A stretch of 64,000 nucleotides of DNA from assembly GCF_036195045.1 (NCBI RefSeq), contig NZ_CP108100.1:1674001-1738000 (forward strand), written 5' to 3'. Of the stretch, positions 8,079 through 15,701 are shown piece by piece (within the stretch, counting starts at the first letter, position 1; every line of letters begins with the position of its first letter). The DNA comes from Streptomyces sp. NBC_00236 (GTDB lineage: Bacteria > Actinomycetota > Actinomycetes > Streptomycetales > Streptomycetaceae). Below the pieces are notes generated by a model, which worked only from the letters and a program-made list of their open reading frames with translations, searched no databases and had not been told where the DNA came from. Both the position numbers and the translations under genes were made by a program.

Positions 8079-9530
8079 ATGAACAAGACGATCAGGCGCG
8101 CCTCGGTCTTCAGCCTGCTGCTGGTCCTCGCCCTCCTGGGGCGGGCGACCTGGGTGCAGGCGTACCAGGCCCGGGCGCTCGCAGAAGACGACCACAACCG
8201 GCGGAACGTCATCGCGCAGTACGCGCAGCCGCTCGGCGACATCATCGTGTCCGGCTCCCCGGTCACCGGATCGAAGAGGACGGAGGGCGGCGATCTCGCG
8301 TACAAGCGCACCTACGAGGACGGTGACCTCTACGCGGCCGTCACCGGTTACGGCTCGCAGGCCTACGGCTCCACCCAGCTCGAAGGGATCTACAGCCATG
8401 TGCTGGACGGCACCGACACCCGGCTGAAGAACCCGCTGGACGCGCTGACCGGCAAGCGGAGCGCACCGGGCAACGTGCTGACCACGATCGACCCGGCGGT
8501 GCAGAAGGCGGCGGCCGAGGCGCTCGGCGACGACAAGGGCGCGGCGGTCGCGATCGACCCGAGGAGCGGGCAGATCCTCGGGATGGTCTCCTCCCCGTCC
8601 TACGACCCGTCCACCATCAGCGGGACGACGGACGGCGACGCCTGGCAGAAACTGCTCGCCGACCCGGACAAGCCGCTGGTCAACCGCGCGCTGCGGCAGC
8701 CGCTGGCGCCGGGTTCGACGTTCAAGCTGGTGGTGGCCGCGGCCGCGCTGGAGGACGGGCTGTACGGCTCGGTCGACGAGCCCACGAAGAGCCCCGTCCC
8801 GTACACGCTGCCCGGGACCAGCACCCCCCTCAGGAACGAGAGCGCCACCGCCCCCTGCGAGAACGCGACGCTGCGCGTGGCCCTCCAGTACTCCTGCAAC
8901 AACGTCTTCGGCAAGGTCGCCGCCGATCTCGGCCAGGACAAGGTGCGGGCGATGGCGGAGAAGTTCGGTTTCAACACCGAGAAGCTGGACGTGCCCGTAC
9001 GGGCCTCGAAGAGCGTCTACCCCTCCGGGATGGACAAGGCGCAGACGGCGCTGAGCGGCATCGGCCAGTTCGAGGTCACCGCGACGCCGCTCCAGATCGC
9101 CATGGTCTCCGCGGCCCTCGCCAACGACGGCGAGCTGGCCGCACCGCACATGGTCTCCAAGGTCACGGACGCGGACGGCGGCACGCTGGAGGACTTCGAG
9201 GACGGTGACATGAAGCGGATCGTGTCCTCGTCCACGGCCGAACAGCTGCGCAGCGCGATGGTGACCGTCGTGGAGGAGGGCACCGGCACCAACGCCCGGA
9301 TCGACGGGGCCGAGGTGGGCGGCAAGACGGGCACCGCGGAGAACGGGGTGGACAACAGCAACACCCCGTACGCGTGGTTCACCTCGTACGCGAAGGACGA
9401 CGGCAACGGCCAGGAGGTCGCGGTCGCCGTGATCGTGGAGGACTCGGGTTCGGCGGCTTCGGAGGTCAGCGGCAACGGCCTCGCGGCCCCCATCGCCCAG
9501 AAGATGATGAAAGCCGCGTTGCAGCGGTAA
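8079..9530 (+). CDS. Class B penicillin-binding protein (PbpA-like transpeptidase)
   Basis: A 483-residue protein with an N-terminal membrane anchor (VFSLLLVLALLGRATWVQAY), a short PBP dimer-type region and a transpeptidase domain. The catalytic motifs are present: SxxK in PGSTFKL (serine near residue 213), SxN in YSCNN (near 272) and KTGT in GGKTGTAEN (near 416). It crosslinks peptidoglycan outside the membrane. The length and architecture fit the short actinobacterial PbpA group. The ATG at 8079 follows CCAGCGGG and is preferred to in-frame upstream codons, which lie inside the preceding response-regulator gene. The gene ends at a strong terminator. There is no adjacent rodA/ftsW, so this looks like a stand-alone paralogue. 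Confidence 0.92.
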   Translation: MNKTIRRASVFSLLLVLALLGRATWVQAYQARALAEDDHNRRNVIAQYAQPLGDIIVSGSPVTGSKRTEGGDLAYKRTYEDGDLYAAVTGYGSQAYGSTQLEGIYSHVLDGTDTRLKNPLDALTGKRSAPGNVLTTIDPAVQKAAAEALGDDKGAAVAIDPRSGQILGMVSSPSYDPSTISGTTDGDAWQKLLADPDKPLVNRALRQPLAPGSTFKLVVAAAALEDGLYGSVDEPTKSPVPYTLPGTSTPLRNESATAPCENATLRVALQYSCNNVFGKVAADLGQDKVRAMAEKFGFNTEKLDVPVRASKSVYPSGMDKAQTALSGIGQFEVTATPLQIAMVSAALANDGELAAPHMVSKVTDADGGTLEDFEDGDMKRIVSSSTAEQLRSAMVTVVEEGTGTNARIDGAEVGGKTGTAENGVDNSNTPYAWFTSYAKDDGNGQEVAVAVIVEDSGSAASEVSGNGLAAPIAQKMMKAALQR

Positions 9531-9539
9531 GCGGGACAC

Positions 9540-9583
9540 GAGAGACGTCCCGGCACCCGGATCGGGGTGCCGGGACGTCTCTC
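9540..9583. terminator. Strong intrinsic terminator after the penicillin-binding protein
   Basis: A perfect 19-bp inverted repeat, 9540-9558 with 9565-9583, around a 6-base loop, starting nine bases after the stop codon. Confidence 0.9.
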
Positions 9584-9612
9584 ATGTCCCGGGCCCCTTC
9601 AGGTTTTCGCCC

Positions 9613-9654
9613 GGTTACGTCTTACTTGGTTACGCACCCACGTCGAAGCGCTTC
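9613..9654. promoter_or_regulatory. Direct repeat and palindrome upstream of the sigma factor gene
   Basis: GGTTACG occurs twice, at 9613-9619 and 9628-9634 (15-base period), followed by the palindrome GAAGCGCTTC at 9645-9654. They lie 110-150 bases before the sigma-factor start, in the 182-base gap after the terminator. They could be a promoter and operator; no clear -35/-10 pair was identified. The core AAGCGCTT also occurs in the palindrome at 22824-22835. Confidence 0.35.
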
Positions 9655-9765
9655 CGTGGCGCGCTGGTACGCTCTCGCCCCGCCCGCCCACTGTGGGCGG
9701 CGGATGGGAACGTACACAGTCCGACCGTGCGGGCACCGGGATTCGAGCGCTGAGATGAGGTAGCT

Positions 9766-10344
9766 GTGGGCACATCCATCGACCACGCCGATGCCGCTGC
9801 CGCCGAGTTCCATGAGTTCTTCGAGGCCCATTACGCCGAACTCGCGCGGCTGGCCCATCTGCTGACCGGCGAGGCCGACGCCGCCGACGACCTGGCGGCC
9901 GACGCCCTGCTGGCGCTCTGGCACCGCTGGGACCGGGTCAGGGACGCCGACCATCCGGTGGCGTACGCGCGTGGCGTCGTGGCCAACATGGCGCGGACCC
10001 GGATCCGCAGCGCGGTGCGCGAGCGACGGCGGATCGCGCTGTTCTGGGCCCCGCGCGGCGGCGGGGACGCGGTCGACGATCCGGACGTGTCGGCGGTCGT
10101 CGACGTCCAGGGGGCCCTGCGCAGGCTGCCGTTCCGCAAGCGCGCGTGTGTGGTGCTGCGGCATGCCTTCGACCTCTCGGAGCGCGACACCTCGCTGGTG
10201 CTCGGGATCTCGGTGGGTACGGTGAAGAGCCAGACCTCGCGGGCCGTCGCGGAACTGCAGCGGCTGCTGGGTCCGGAGACGCCCGCCGCCGCCTCGCACG
10301 TCCAGGCGGCCGTGGCGGCGCAGCGCAGCGGAGGAGACCGGTGA
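9766..10344 (+). CDS. SigE-family RNA polymerase sigma factor
   Basis: A 192-residue sigma factor of the ECF-like SigE family. Region 2 is seen in FEAHYAELARLAHLLTG, AADDLAADALLALWHRWDRV and AYARGVVANMARTRIRS; region 4 in ALRRLPFRKRACVVLRHAFDLSERDT and LGISVGTVKSQTSRAVAELQR. It redirects RNA polymerase to a small promoter set. The GTG start at 9766 has GATGAGG upstream. Its stop overlaps the next gene (GTGA), which encodes a membrane-anchored protein that may act as its regulator. It sits just before the pectate lyase gene on the same strand, so control of extracellular enzymes is possible but unproven. Confidence 0.92.
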   Translation: MGTSIDHADAAAAEFHEFFEAHYAELARLAHLLTGEADAADDLAADALLALWHRWDRVRDADHPVAYARGVVANMARTRIRSAVRERRRIALFWAPRGGGDAVDDPDVSAVVDVQGALRRLPFRKRACVVLRHAFDLSERDTSLVLGISVGTVKSQTSRAVAELQRLLGPETPAAASHVQAAVAAQRSGGDR

Positions 10345-11060
10345 AGGACGAGGAGCTGTCCGTGCGGCTGCGGGAGGCCGCCGAGGCGCACCGCCCCGAC
10401 CGGGAGCGGATGCTGGCCCGGGTGGAGCGGGGCATGGCCGAGGGCCGTCCGCCGGTCCGGGTGGTGCGCCCGCGGCGTGCGGCGGCTCCGTGGCTGCGGG
10501 TCGCGGGGGCGACGGCCGCGGTCTGCGGGGTGCTGGCGTTCGGTGCGGTGGCCGTCACGTCCGCCGGTGAGGGCGGATCGCACGGGGAGCGGGCCGCGGC
10601 GCCCGTGGCGTCCTCCCCCGCGCCGTCCGTGACCCCGCCCGCGGGCCTCGGTTCGCTGCGTACCGAGGACGGACCGCTGTGGGCGGACGGCGCTGTGGAC
10701 CCGCACTCCAACGCGTACTGGGCCCAGAGCGAGGTGACGCTGCGGACGTCGGAGCCGCTCACCTCGCTCACCGTGGAGCTGCGGATCGCCCTCACCGGCG
10801 GCGTGAACAGCACCGGTTCCTGGCGCTCGTTGCCCGAGAAGGACTTCACCGTGTCGGTGACCGAGGACAGCGGCCATCTCGTCTACCGGTGGGCGTTGCG
10901 GGCGGGCCGGACCGTGCCGGCCGGCACCCACACGTTCGCCGGGCAGTACAACCACGCGGAGGGCGACCGGGACGCGACGGGCGACTACCTGACGGCGCAC
11001 GCGGTCCGCACCAACGGTGAACGGGCCTCGGTGGGCGACCGCTTCGGCCCGGATCACTGA
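10341..11060 (+). CDS. Membrane-anchored protein coupled to the sigma factor
   Basis: A 239-residue protein. The N-terminal ~50 residues are charged and cytoplasmic (ELSVRLREAAEAHRPDRERM). One membrane segment follows (LRVAGATAAVCGVLAFGAVAVTS), then a Pro/Ser linker and an extracellular beta-rich domain with Trp/Thr-rich stretches (SLTVELRIALTGG, DFTVSVTEDSGHLVYRWALR). The topology and GTGA overlap with the sigma gene are those of an anti-sigma factor, but no ZAS or RskA motif is visible. The outer domain looks like a ligand or carbohydrate-binding sandwich, which is a guess. An anti-sigma or sensor role is inferred from gene coupling only. Confidence 0.7.
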   Translation: MKDEELSVRLREAAEAHRPDRERMLARVERGMAEGRPPVRVVRPRRAAAPWLRVAGATAAVCGVLAFGAVAVTSAGEGGSHGERAAAPVASSPAPSVTPPAGLGSLRTEDGPLWADGAVDPHSNAYWAQSEVTLRTSEPLTSLTVELRIALTGGVNSTGSWRSLPEKDFTVSVTEDSGHLVYRWALRAGRTVPAGTHTFAGQYNHAEGDRDATGDYLTAHAVRTNGERASVGDRFGPDH

Positions 11061-11170
11061 CCGGCCGGCCCGGACGGAAAGAAGACGGCGGAACCCGGCA
11101 ACCCTTGTCCCCCGCGGTGGCGACCAAGGAGCGCAACGCTCCCCCCACCACCAAGGAACGGGACACCGAC

Positions 11171-12019
11171 ATGAAGAATCGAGCCGCACCGCACGGCAGC
11201 CACGCCCGGCGCACCGGCCGCCGCCGCATGATCGCCGCTTCGACCACCGCGCTGGCGCTCACCGGCGCCGCGCTCACCACCGGCCTGCTGGTCCAGTCGG
11301 CCGGCGCGGCCCCCACCGCCGCCGCGGCCGCCGCATGGCCGACGCCCTCGGGTTCGAAGGCCGTCTCGGCAACCATCAAGGTCTCGGGGACGTACGACGG
11401 CGGGCTGAAGCGCTTCTACGGAAGCGGGGACCTGGGCGACGGCGGGCAGGACGAGGGCCAGGACCCGATCTTCGAACTGGCCGACGGGGCCGTCCTGAAG
11501 AACGTGGTCGTCGGCTCGCCGGCCGCCGACGGCATCCACTGCAAGGGCAGCTGCACGATCCAGAACGTGTGGTGGGAGGACGTCGGCGAGGACGCGGCGT
11601 CCTTCAAGGGCACCTCGTCGGGTGCCACGTACAAGGTGACCGGCGGCGGTGCCAGGAAGGCCGACGACAAGGTCTTCCAGTTCAACGGCGCGGGCACGCT
11701 GAGCATCAGCGGCTTCCAGGTCTCGGACTTCGGCAAGCTCGTCCGGTCGTGCGGCAACTGCTCCAAGCAGTACAAGCGGACGATCTCGGTCAGCGGCATC
11801 GACGTGACGGCGCCGGGCAAGGCGCTGGTCGGGATCAACACCAACTACGGCGACACCGCGACGCTGAGGTCGGTCCGGATCCACGGCGACAGCAGCAAGA
11901 AGATCAAGCCGTGCGTGCGCTACACGGGCAACGACGACGGTGACGAGCCGACCGAGACCGGCAGCGGGCCGGACGGCACGTACTGCAAGTACAGCAGTTC
12001 GGACATCAGTTACGACTGA
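11171..12019 (+). CDS. Secreted pectate lyase, family PL3
   Basis: About 282 residues. The signal peptide is twin-arginine-like and long (RRTGRRRMIAAS, then ALALTGAALTTGLLV, ending near SAGAAP). The mature part matches the PL3 beta-helix pectate lyases: DPIFELADGAVLKNVVVG, DGIHCKGSCTIQNVWWEDVG, EDAASFKG and the late Cys-rich RSCGNCSKQYKR. It cleaves polygalacturonate by beta-elimination outside the cell and normally needs calcium. The ATG at 11171 is preferred; the alternative at 11105 would precede the signal peptide by 22 hydrophilic residues. AAGGAACGGG lies upstream. It is the first gene of the pectin locus on this strand and ends at a strong terminator. Confidence 0.92.
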   Translation: MKNRAAPHGSHARRTGRRRMIAASTTALALTGAALTTGLLVQSAGAAPTAAAAAAWPTPSGSKAVSATIKVSGTYDGGLKRFYGSGDLGDGGQDEGQDPIFELADGAVLKNVVVGSPAADGIHCKGSCTIQNVWWEDVGEDAASFKGTSSGATYKVTGGGARKADDKVFQFNGAGTLSISGFQVSDFGKLVRSCGNCSKQYKRTISVSGIDVTAPGKALVGINTNYGDTATLRSVRIHGDSSKKIKPCVRYTGNDDGDEPTETGSGPDGTYCKYSSSDISYD

Positions 12020-12027
12020 GCGACGGT

Positions 12028-12067
12028 GACGGGAGCCCCGCCGGACCGCTCCGGCGGGGCTCCCGTC
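12028..12067. terminator. Intrinsic terminator between convergent pectate lyase and pectinesterase genes
   Basis: A perfect 18-bp inverted repeat, 12028-12045 with 12050-12067, four-base loop. It lies between two converging genes and probably serves both. Confidence 0.88.
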
Positions 12068-12081
12068 ATGCCTGGCACGCC

Positions 12082-13191
12082 CTAGCGGTACGGACGCCAG
12101 TCCCCGAACCAGGCGGCCGCGGTGTGCAGGCGCGCCTCGGCCGCGGTCAGCCGGGGGCGGTTGGCGGGCACGGTGACACGCGCGCCGGGGCCCGTGTTGC
12201 GGTACTCGGCGAATCGCTGCTCCTGCCAGGGGAAGCCCGAGGACATGGTCCCGTACGGCTCGTCCGTGTCGATCCCGGCGCCGAGGTGGCTGTCGCGCAC
12301 GGTCAGCATCGGGTGCGCGGTGAGGTCGGACGAGGGCACCCAGGGGCGGGCCAGTTTGAAGTAGCCGTCCGGCGCGGTGCTGGTGATGCGGGAGCGCCGC
12401 ACCAGGTAGCCGTGCGGGTTGGCACCGGCGGTGCTGGGCGCGAAGACGAAGCCGTACGGCGCGGCCGTCAGATCGGTGCGGGCCAGGGTGCGGAAGTGGC
12501 AGCCGTCGAGGACCGCGGTGGCGCGGCCGAAGACGAAGTCGACGTCGCCTTCGACGTAGCAGTCGCGGTAGTACTGGCGGGCGAAGGCGGTGAGGGCGAG
12601 GGAGTCGGCGTACAGGGTGTCCTGGTGTCCCAGGAAGCGGCAGCCGTAGAACGCCGAGCGGTCGCCCTGCACCTTGATGGCGACGGCCTGGGTGCCGGTG
12701 TAATCGGGATGGTCGGCGCGCAGCCAGTCGTTGGCGAAGGTCAGGCCGTGGGCGGTGAGTCCGGCGGGCCGGGCGGTGACGGTGGCGGAGCCGCTGGTGC
12801 CGTAGGTTCCCGAACCGTCGGGCCGGGGGGTGCCGTTGGCGTTGGCGTACACGATGACGGTGTCGTGCGGGTCGTCGCTCGCGCCGATGAGGGTGAGGCC
12901 GGTCCGGTCGGCCGGGATGTCGACGGTCTCGCGGTAGGTGCCCGGGGCGATCACCAGGGTGCGGCCGGGGCCGGTCGCGGCGTCCACGGCGGCCTGGACC
13001 GCGGTGTGGTCGCCCCTGCCGCGTGCGTCGACGTACAGGGTCGCGGCGTCCAGGCGGTGGGACGGTGAGCCGTAGCGTCCGAAGGGGCGGGCGCCGGGAC
13101 GGTCCTGGGCGTGCGCGGCGGGGGCCGCGCCGAGGGCGAGGGCGGCGCTGCCGCCCGCGAGCAGGGCCAGGGCGCTGCGTCTGCTGGGCAT
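12082..13191 (-). CDS. Secreted pectinesterase (CE8 pectin methylesterase)
   Basis: A 369-residue protein with a signal peptide (MPSRRSALALLAGGSAALALG, cleavage near AHAQ). The CE8 motifs are clear: CRFLGHQDTLY and CYVEGDVDFVFGRA carry the two catalytic aspartates, and ARPWVPSS carries the conserved RPW arginine. The enzyme removes methyl esters from homogalacturonan, producing the acidic polymer that the neighbouring pectate lyases cut. It is the last gene of the left-pointing pectin cluster (lyase and acetylesterase upstream on the same strand). A hairpin 50-83 bases upstream separates it from the PL1 gene, so it probably has its own promoter. Confidence 0.93.
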   Translation of the reverse strand: MPSRRSALALLAGGSAALALGAAPAAHAQDRPGARPFGRYGSPSHRLDAATLYVDARGRGDHTAVQAAVDAATGPGRTLVIAPGTYRETVDIPADRTGLTLIGASDDPHDTVIVYANANGTPRPDGSGTYGTSGSATVTARPAGLTAHGLTFANDWLRADHPDYTGTQAVAIKVQGDRSAFYGCRFLGHQDTLYADSLALTAFARQYYRDCYVEGDVDFVFGRATAVLDGCHFRTLARTDLTAAPYGFVFAPSTAGANPHGYLVRRSRITSTAPDGYFKLARPWVPSSDLTAHPMLTVRDSHLGAGIDTDEPYGTMSSGFPWQEQRFAEYRNTGPGARVTVPANRPRLTAAEARLHTAAAWFGDWRPYR

Positions 13192-13241
13192 GGCGGTACT
13201 TCCTTACTTCCTGCGCGGGGTGTGCGACGGGCCGGGCGGCA

Positions 13242-13274
13242 CCCCCGCCGGTGCCGTGGAGGCACCGGCGGGGG
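13242..13274. terminator. Intrinsic terminator after the PL1 pectate lyase
   Basis: A perfect 14-bp inverted repeat (13242-13255 with 13261-13274), five-base loop, located 26 bases beyond the pectate lyase stop. Confidence 0.75.
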
Positions 13275-13299
13275 CGGTCCGGTACGGGACTGTCGGTGC

Positions 13300-14643
13300 T
13301 CAGGCGCCGGGAATCCGGCCGGCGCCCGCCTTGAGGCCCACGATCAGGGGCACGAACAGCGGGTGGTCGACCCTGGTGCGCAGGGTCGGCGTCCATCCGG
13401 CGCCCGCGGTGAGCTGCTCCGCGGGGACGCCCGCGTTGTGGACGGCGATGAGGTCCGTGCGGCGGCCGTTGACGTAGTTGTCCGTGGCGGTGAGCGGGGA
13501 CTCGGACCACTTCTTGAGGATCTTGGCCTGGTCGAATCCGGCGCCGAGGGTGAACGCGTTGTGCTCGGCGACGAGCTGGGACTTGGAGCCGATGCCGTAG
13601 GTGTAGCCGTAGACGCTGCCCTTGGTGGCGACGAAGTGGTTGTTGTACGAGTCGACCTGCCCGAAGCGGACGCGGGGGGCGCGCTCGTTCACGTCCTTGA
13701 AGAGGTTGTGGTGCAGGGTGACCCGGAGCTTGCCGCTGTCGGTCGCGCCGGCTCCGTCGCTGTTGCCGATGAGCATCGTCTTGTCGTGGTCCTTGAGGAC
13801 GTTGTACGAGACGGTGACCAGGTCGGCGCCCCTGACGATGTCGAAGAGCCCGTCGTGCTGCTGGTACAGCTCGTTGAAGTAACGCGGCTGACCGGCGTCG
13901 GGGCGGTCCCCGTCGCTGAAGGTGTTGTGGTCGACCCAGACGTGGTGGGAGCCGTAGACGACGAGGTTGTCGTACTCGGAGTTCCAGTGGCCGGTCTCAC
14001 CGTCCGTGGGGTCCCACTGGGGGAAGCAGTCGTAGGTGTCCTCGAACGAGATGTTGCGGACGATGACGTTGGAGACGCCCCGGATCTGGAGGCTGGCGCC
14101 GATGACCGTCGCGTCCTTGCCGACCCCGACGAGGGTGGTGTTGGAAGGGACGTTGACGTTCACCGCGGCCTTCTGCAGCTCGGCCGACGCGGCCCGGGCG
14201 TCCTCCATGGGGCCGGACGGCACCTCCTCGCGGCCCCAGGTGGCCGGGTCGTAGGCGGCGAGGTACTTGTCCAGGGTGTAGCCGTCGGTCTGGTACGCGT
14301 CGCAGTCGATCGGGGTGCCCGCGGCGTCGGAGTTCCCGTGGACGGTGCCGTCGATCCTGACGATCTTCGGGGCGTCGCCCGCGTCCTCGAAGGCGGCGAT
14401 GAGTTCGGCCCGGTTGCTCACGGTGTAGACGTGGTCGGGGGTGGCGGCGGCGCCGCCGGTGGTGGAGCCGTCGGCTGCGGCCCAGCCGTCGCCCTTGGCG
14501 AGGACGGCGCGGTCGATGCCCTTCTGGTGGCCGGCTCCGCCCGGGTGCGCGGTGGCCTGGGCGGGGACGGACACGGCGAGCGCCAGGGAGGCGCAGCCCA
14601 TCACCAGGGCAATGGCGCGGGCATGACAGATGCGTGCGGGCAT
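13300..14643 (-). CDS. Secreted pectate lyase, family PL1
   Basis: About 447 residues. The signal peptide is MPARICHARAIALVMGCASL to near AQATAHP. The beta-helix pectate lyase features are visible: VPSNTTLVGVGKDATVIG, IRGVSNVIVRNISFED, the calcium-binding DGLFDIVRGAD, VTVSYNVLKDHDKTMLIGN, and catalytic arginine in NERAPRVRFG. It splits polygalacturonate by beta-elimination outside the cell. The ATG at 14643 was chosen because GAAGGA lies six bases upstream and the signal peptide then starts correctly; the frame stays open 30 codons further. It is the second pectate lyase here, of a different family from the PL3 enzyme at 11171. Confidence 0.92.
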   Translation of the reverse strand: MPARICHARAIALVMGCASLALAVSVPAQATAHPGGAGHQKGIDRAVLAKGDGWAAADGSTTGGAAATPDHVYTVSNRAELIAAFEDAGDAPKIVRIDGTVHGNSDAAGTPIDCDAYQTDGYTLDKYLAAYDPATWGREEVPSGPMEDARAASAELQKAAVNVNVPSNTTLVGVGKDATVIGASLQIRGVSNVIVRNISFEDTYDCFPQWDPTDGETGHWNSEYDNLVVYGSHHVWVDHNTFSDGDRPDAGQPRYFNELYQQHDGLFDIVRGADLVTVSYNVLKDHDKTMLIGNSDGAGATDSGKLRVTLHHNLFKDVNERAPRVRFGQVDSYNNHFVATKGSVYGYTYGIGSKSQLVAEHNAFTLGAGFDQAKILKKWSESPLTATDNYVNGRRTDLIAVHNAGVPAEQLTAGAGWTPTLRTRVDHPLFVPLIVGLKAGAGRIPGA

Positions 14644-14708
14644 GGCGGATCCTTCGGTGGTGAGGTGAGGTGAAGTGAACCGTGGGGGAACGGGGGTGGC
14701 GGCCGGGG

Positions 14709-15536
14709 TCAGGCCTGCGGCCAGGTGATCCACTCGAGCGGGATCGCGGAATCGGTGCGCCGTACGTCGCGCGGGGCGAGTACCTTCCCGGCCACGAGGG
14801 CCCGGGCGACGAGCCGTGCGGCCTCGATGGCGCCGCGGGGCTGGAAGTGCGTGTTGTCCTGTCGCCCGTCGGGATAGTTGGGCGACTGCCCCGGCTCCAG
14901 CCAGTTGAAGTACGACTGGGTGCCGTCGGGGCCGAGTTCCTGCCAGCGCGCGAGCGTGAGCGCCTGGAGGTCGAGCAGGGGTACGCGCTCCTCGGCGGCC
15001 AGCGCGCGCATCGCGGCCGGGTACGCGCCGTGGCTGGGCTTCGCCGTACCGTCGTCGGCGAAGCGGCGGCGCTCCACCGGGGTGAGCAGGACCGGCCGCA
15101 CCCGGCGGGCCCGCGCGCCGTTCACGTACTGGCGCAGGTAGTCCTGGTAGGTGGTGTACGGGTCGGTGCCGCGGGCCGGGTCCTCGGTCTTCTCGTCGTT
15201 GTGCCCGAACTGGATCAGCAGGAGGTCGCCCTCGCGCACCTCGTCCAGCAGGGCGGCGAGCCGTCCCTCGTCAATGAAGCTCTTCGAACTGCGGCCGTTC
15301 ATCGCATGGTTGGCGACCGTCAGGGAGCGGCCGAGGAAGAACGGCAGGGCCATGCCCCAGCCGGTCTCGGGCGCCGCGTCGGCGTACTTCTGCGCGGCGG
15401 TCGAGTCGCCGGCGATGTGCAGGGTGCGGGGGCGGGGACGGCCGCCCGGTCCGTGCGCCGCCGCGGTGGTACCGGTGGCGAGCGCCAGGGGCAGCGCGGC
15501 GATGGCGGCCGCGGTCTGCCTGCGGGTGAGTGACAC
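14709..15536 (-). CDS. Secreted rhamnogalacturonan acetylesterase (SGNH hydrolase, CE12-like)
   Basis: A 275-residue protein with a signal peptide (MSLTRRQTAAAIAALPLALA, cleavage near TAAAHG). The SGNH blocks are GDSTAAQ (nucleophile serine), NHAMNGRSSKSF (glycine/asparagine oxyanion residues), IQFGHNDEK and RQDNTHFQPRGA (catalytic Asp and His). This matches rhamnogalacturonan acetylesterases, which deacetylate the hairy regions of pectin so that other enzymes can act. The GTG at 15536 has GAGAGG upstream. It lies between the PL1 lyase gene and the sugar-binding lipoprotein gene, all leftward. Confidence 0.9.
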   Translation of the reverse strand: MSLTRRQTAAAIAALPLALATGTTAAAHGPGGRPRPRTLHIAGDSTAAQKYADAAPETGWGMALPFFLGRSLTVANHAMNGRSSKSFIDEGRLAALLDEVREGDLLLIQFGHNDEKTEDPARGTDPYTTYQDYLRQYVNGARARRVRPVLLTPVERRRFADDGTAKPSHGAYPAAMRALAAEERVPLLDLQALTLARWQELGPDGTQSYFNWLEPGQSPNYPDGRQDNTHFQPRGAIEAARLVARALVAGKVLAPRDVRRTDSAIPLEWITWPQA

Positions 15537-15624
15537 GGTGAAGCTGCCTCTCTCATGGATGCGTAGCGGTGCGTACGCGGACGTACGGCGGTACGGGGTG
15601 CAGGAGGAGAAGTGCAGGAGGAGT

Positions 15625-15667
15625 GGGGACCGGCGGCGGGACGCGACCCGAACCGCCGCCGGTCCCC
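15625..15667. terminator. Intrinsic terminator after the sugar-binding lipoprotein gene
   Basis: A perfect 15-bp inverted repeat (15625-15639 with 15653-15667) 35 bases beyond the stop of the binding-protein gene, before the acetylesterase start. Confidence 0.8.
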
Positions 15668-15701
15668 GGTCACCGGGGTGTCGGCCTGGAGAGGGACCGG
15701 A

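Noticed and set aside
11400..11425. GAAGCGCTTC inside the PL3 gene as a LacI operator
   Set aside because: It is part of codons for LKRFYG and may arise from codon bias.
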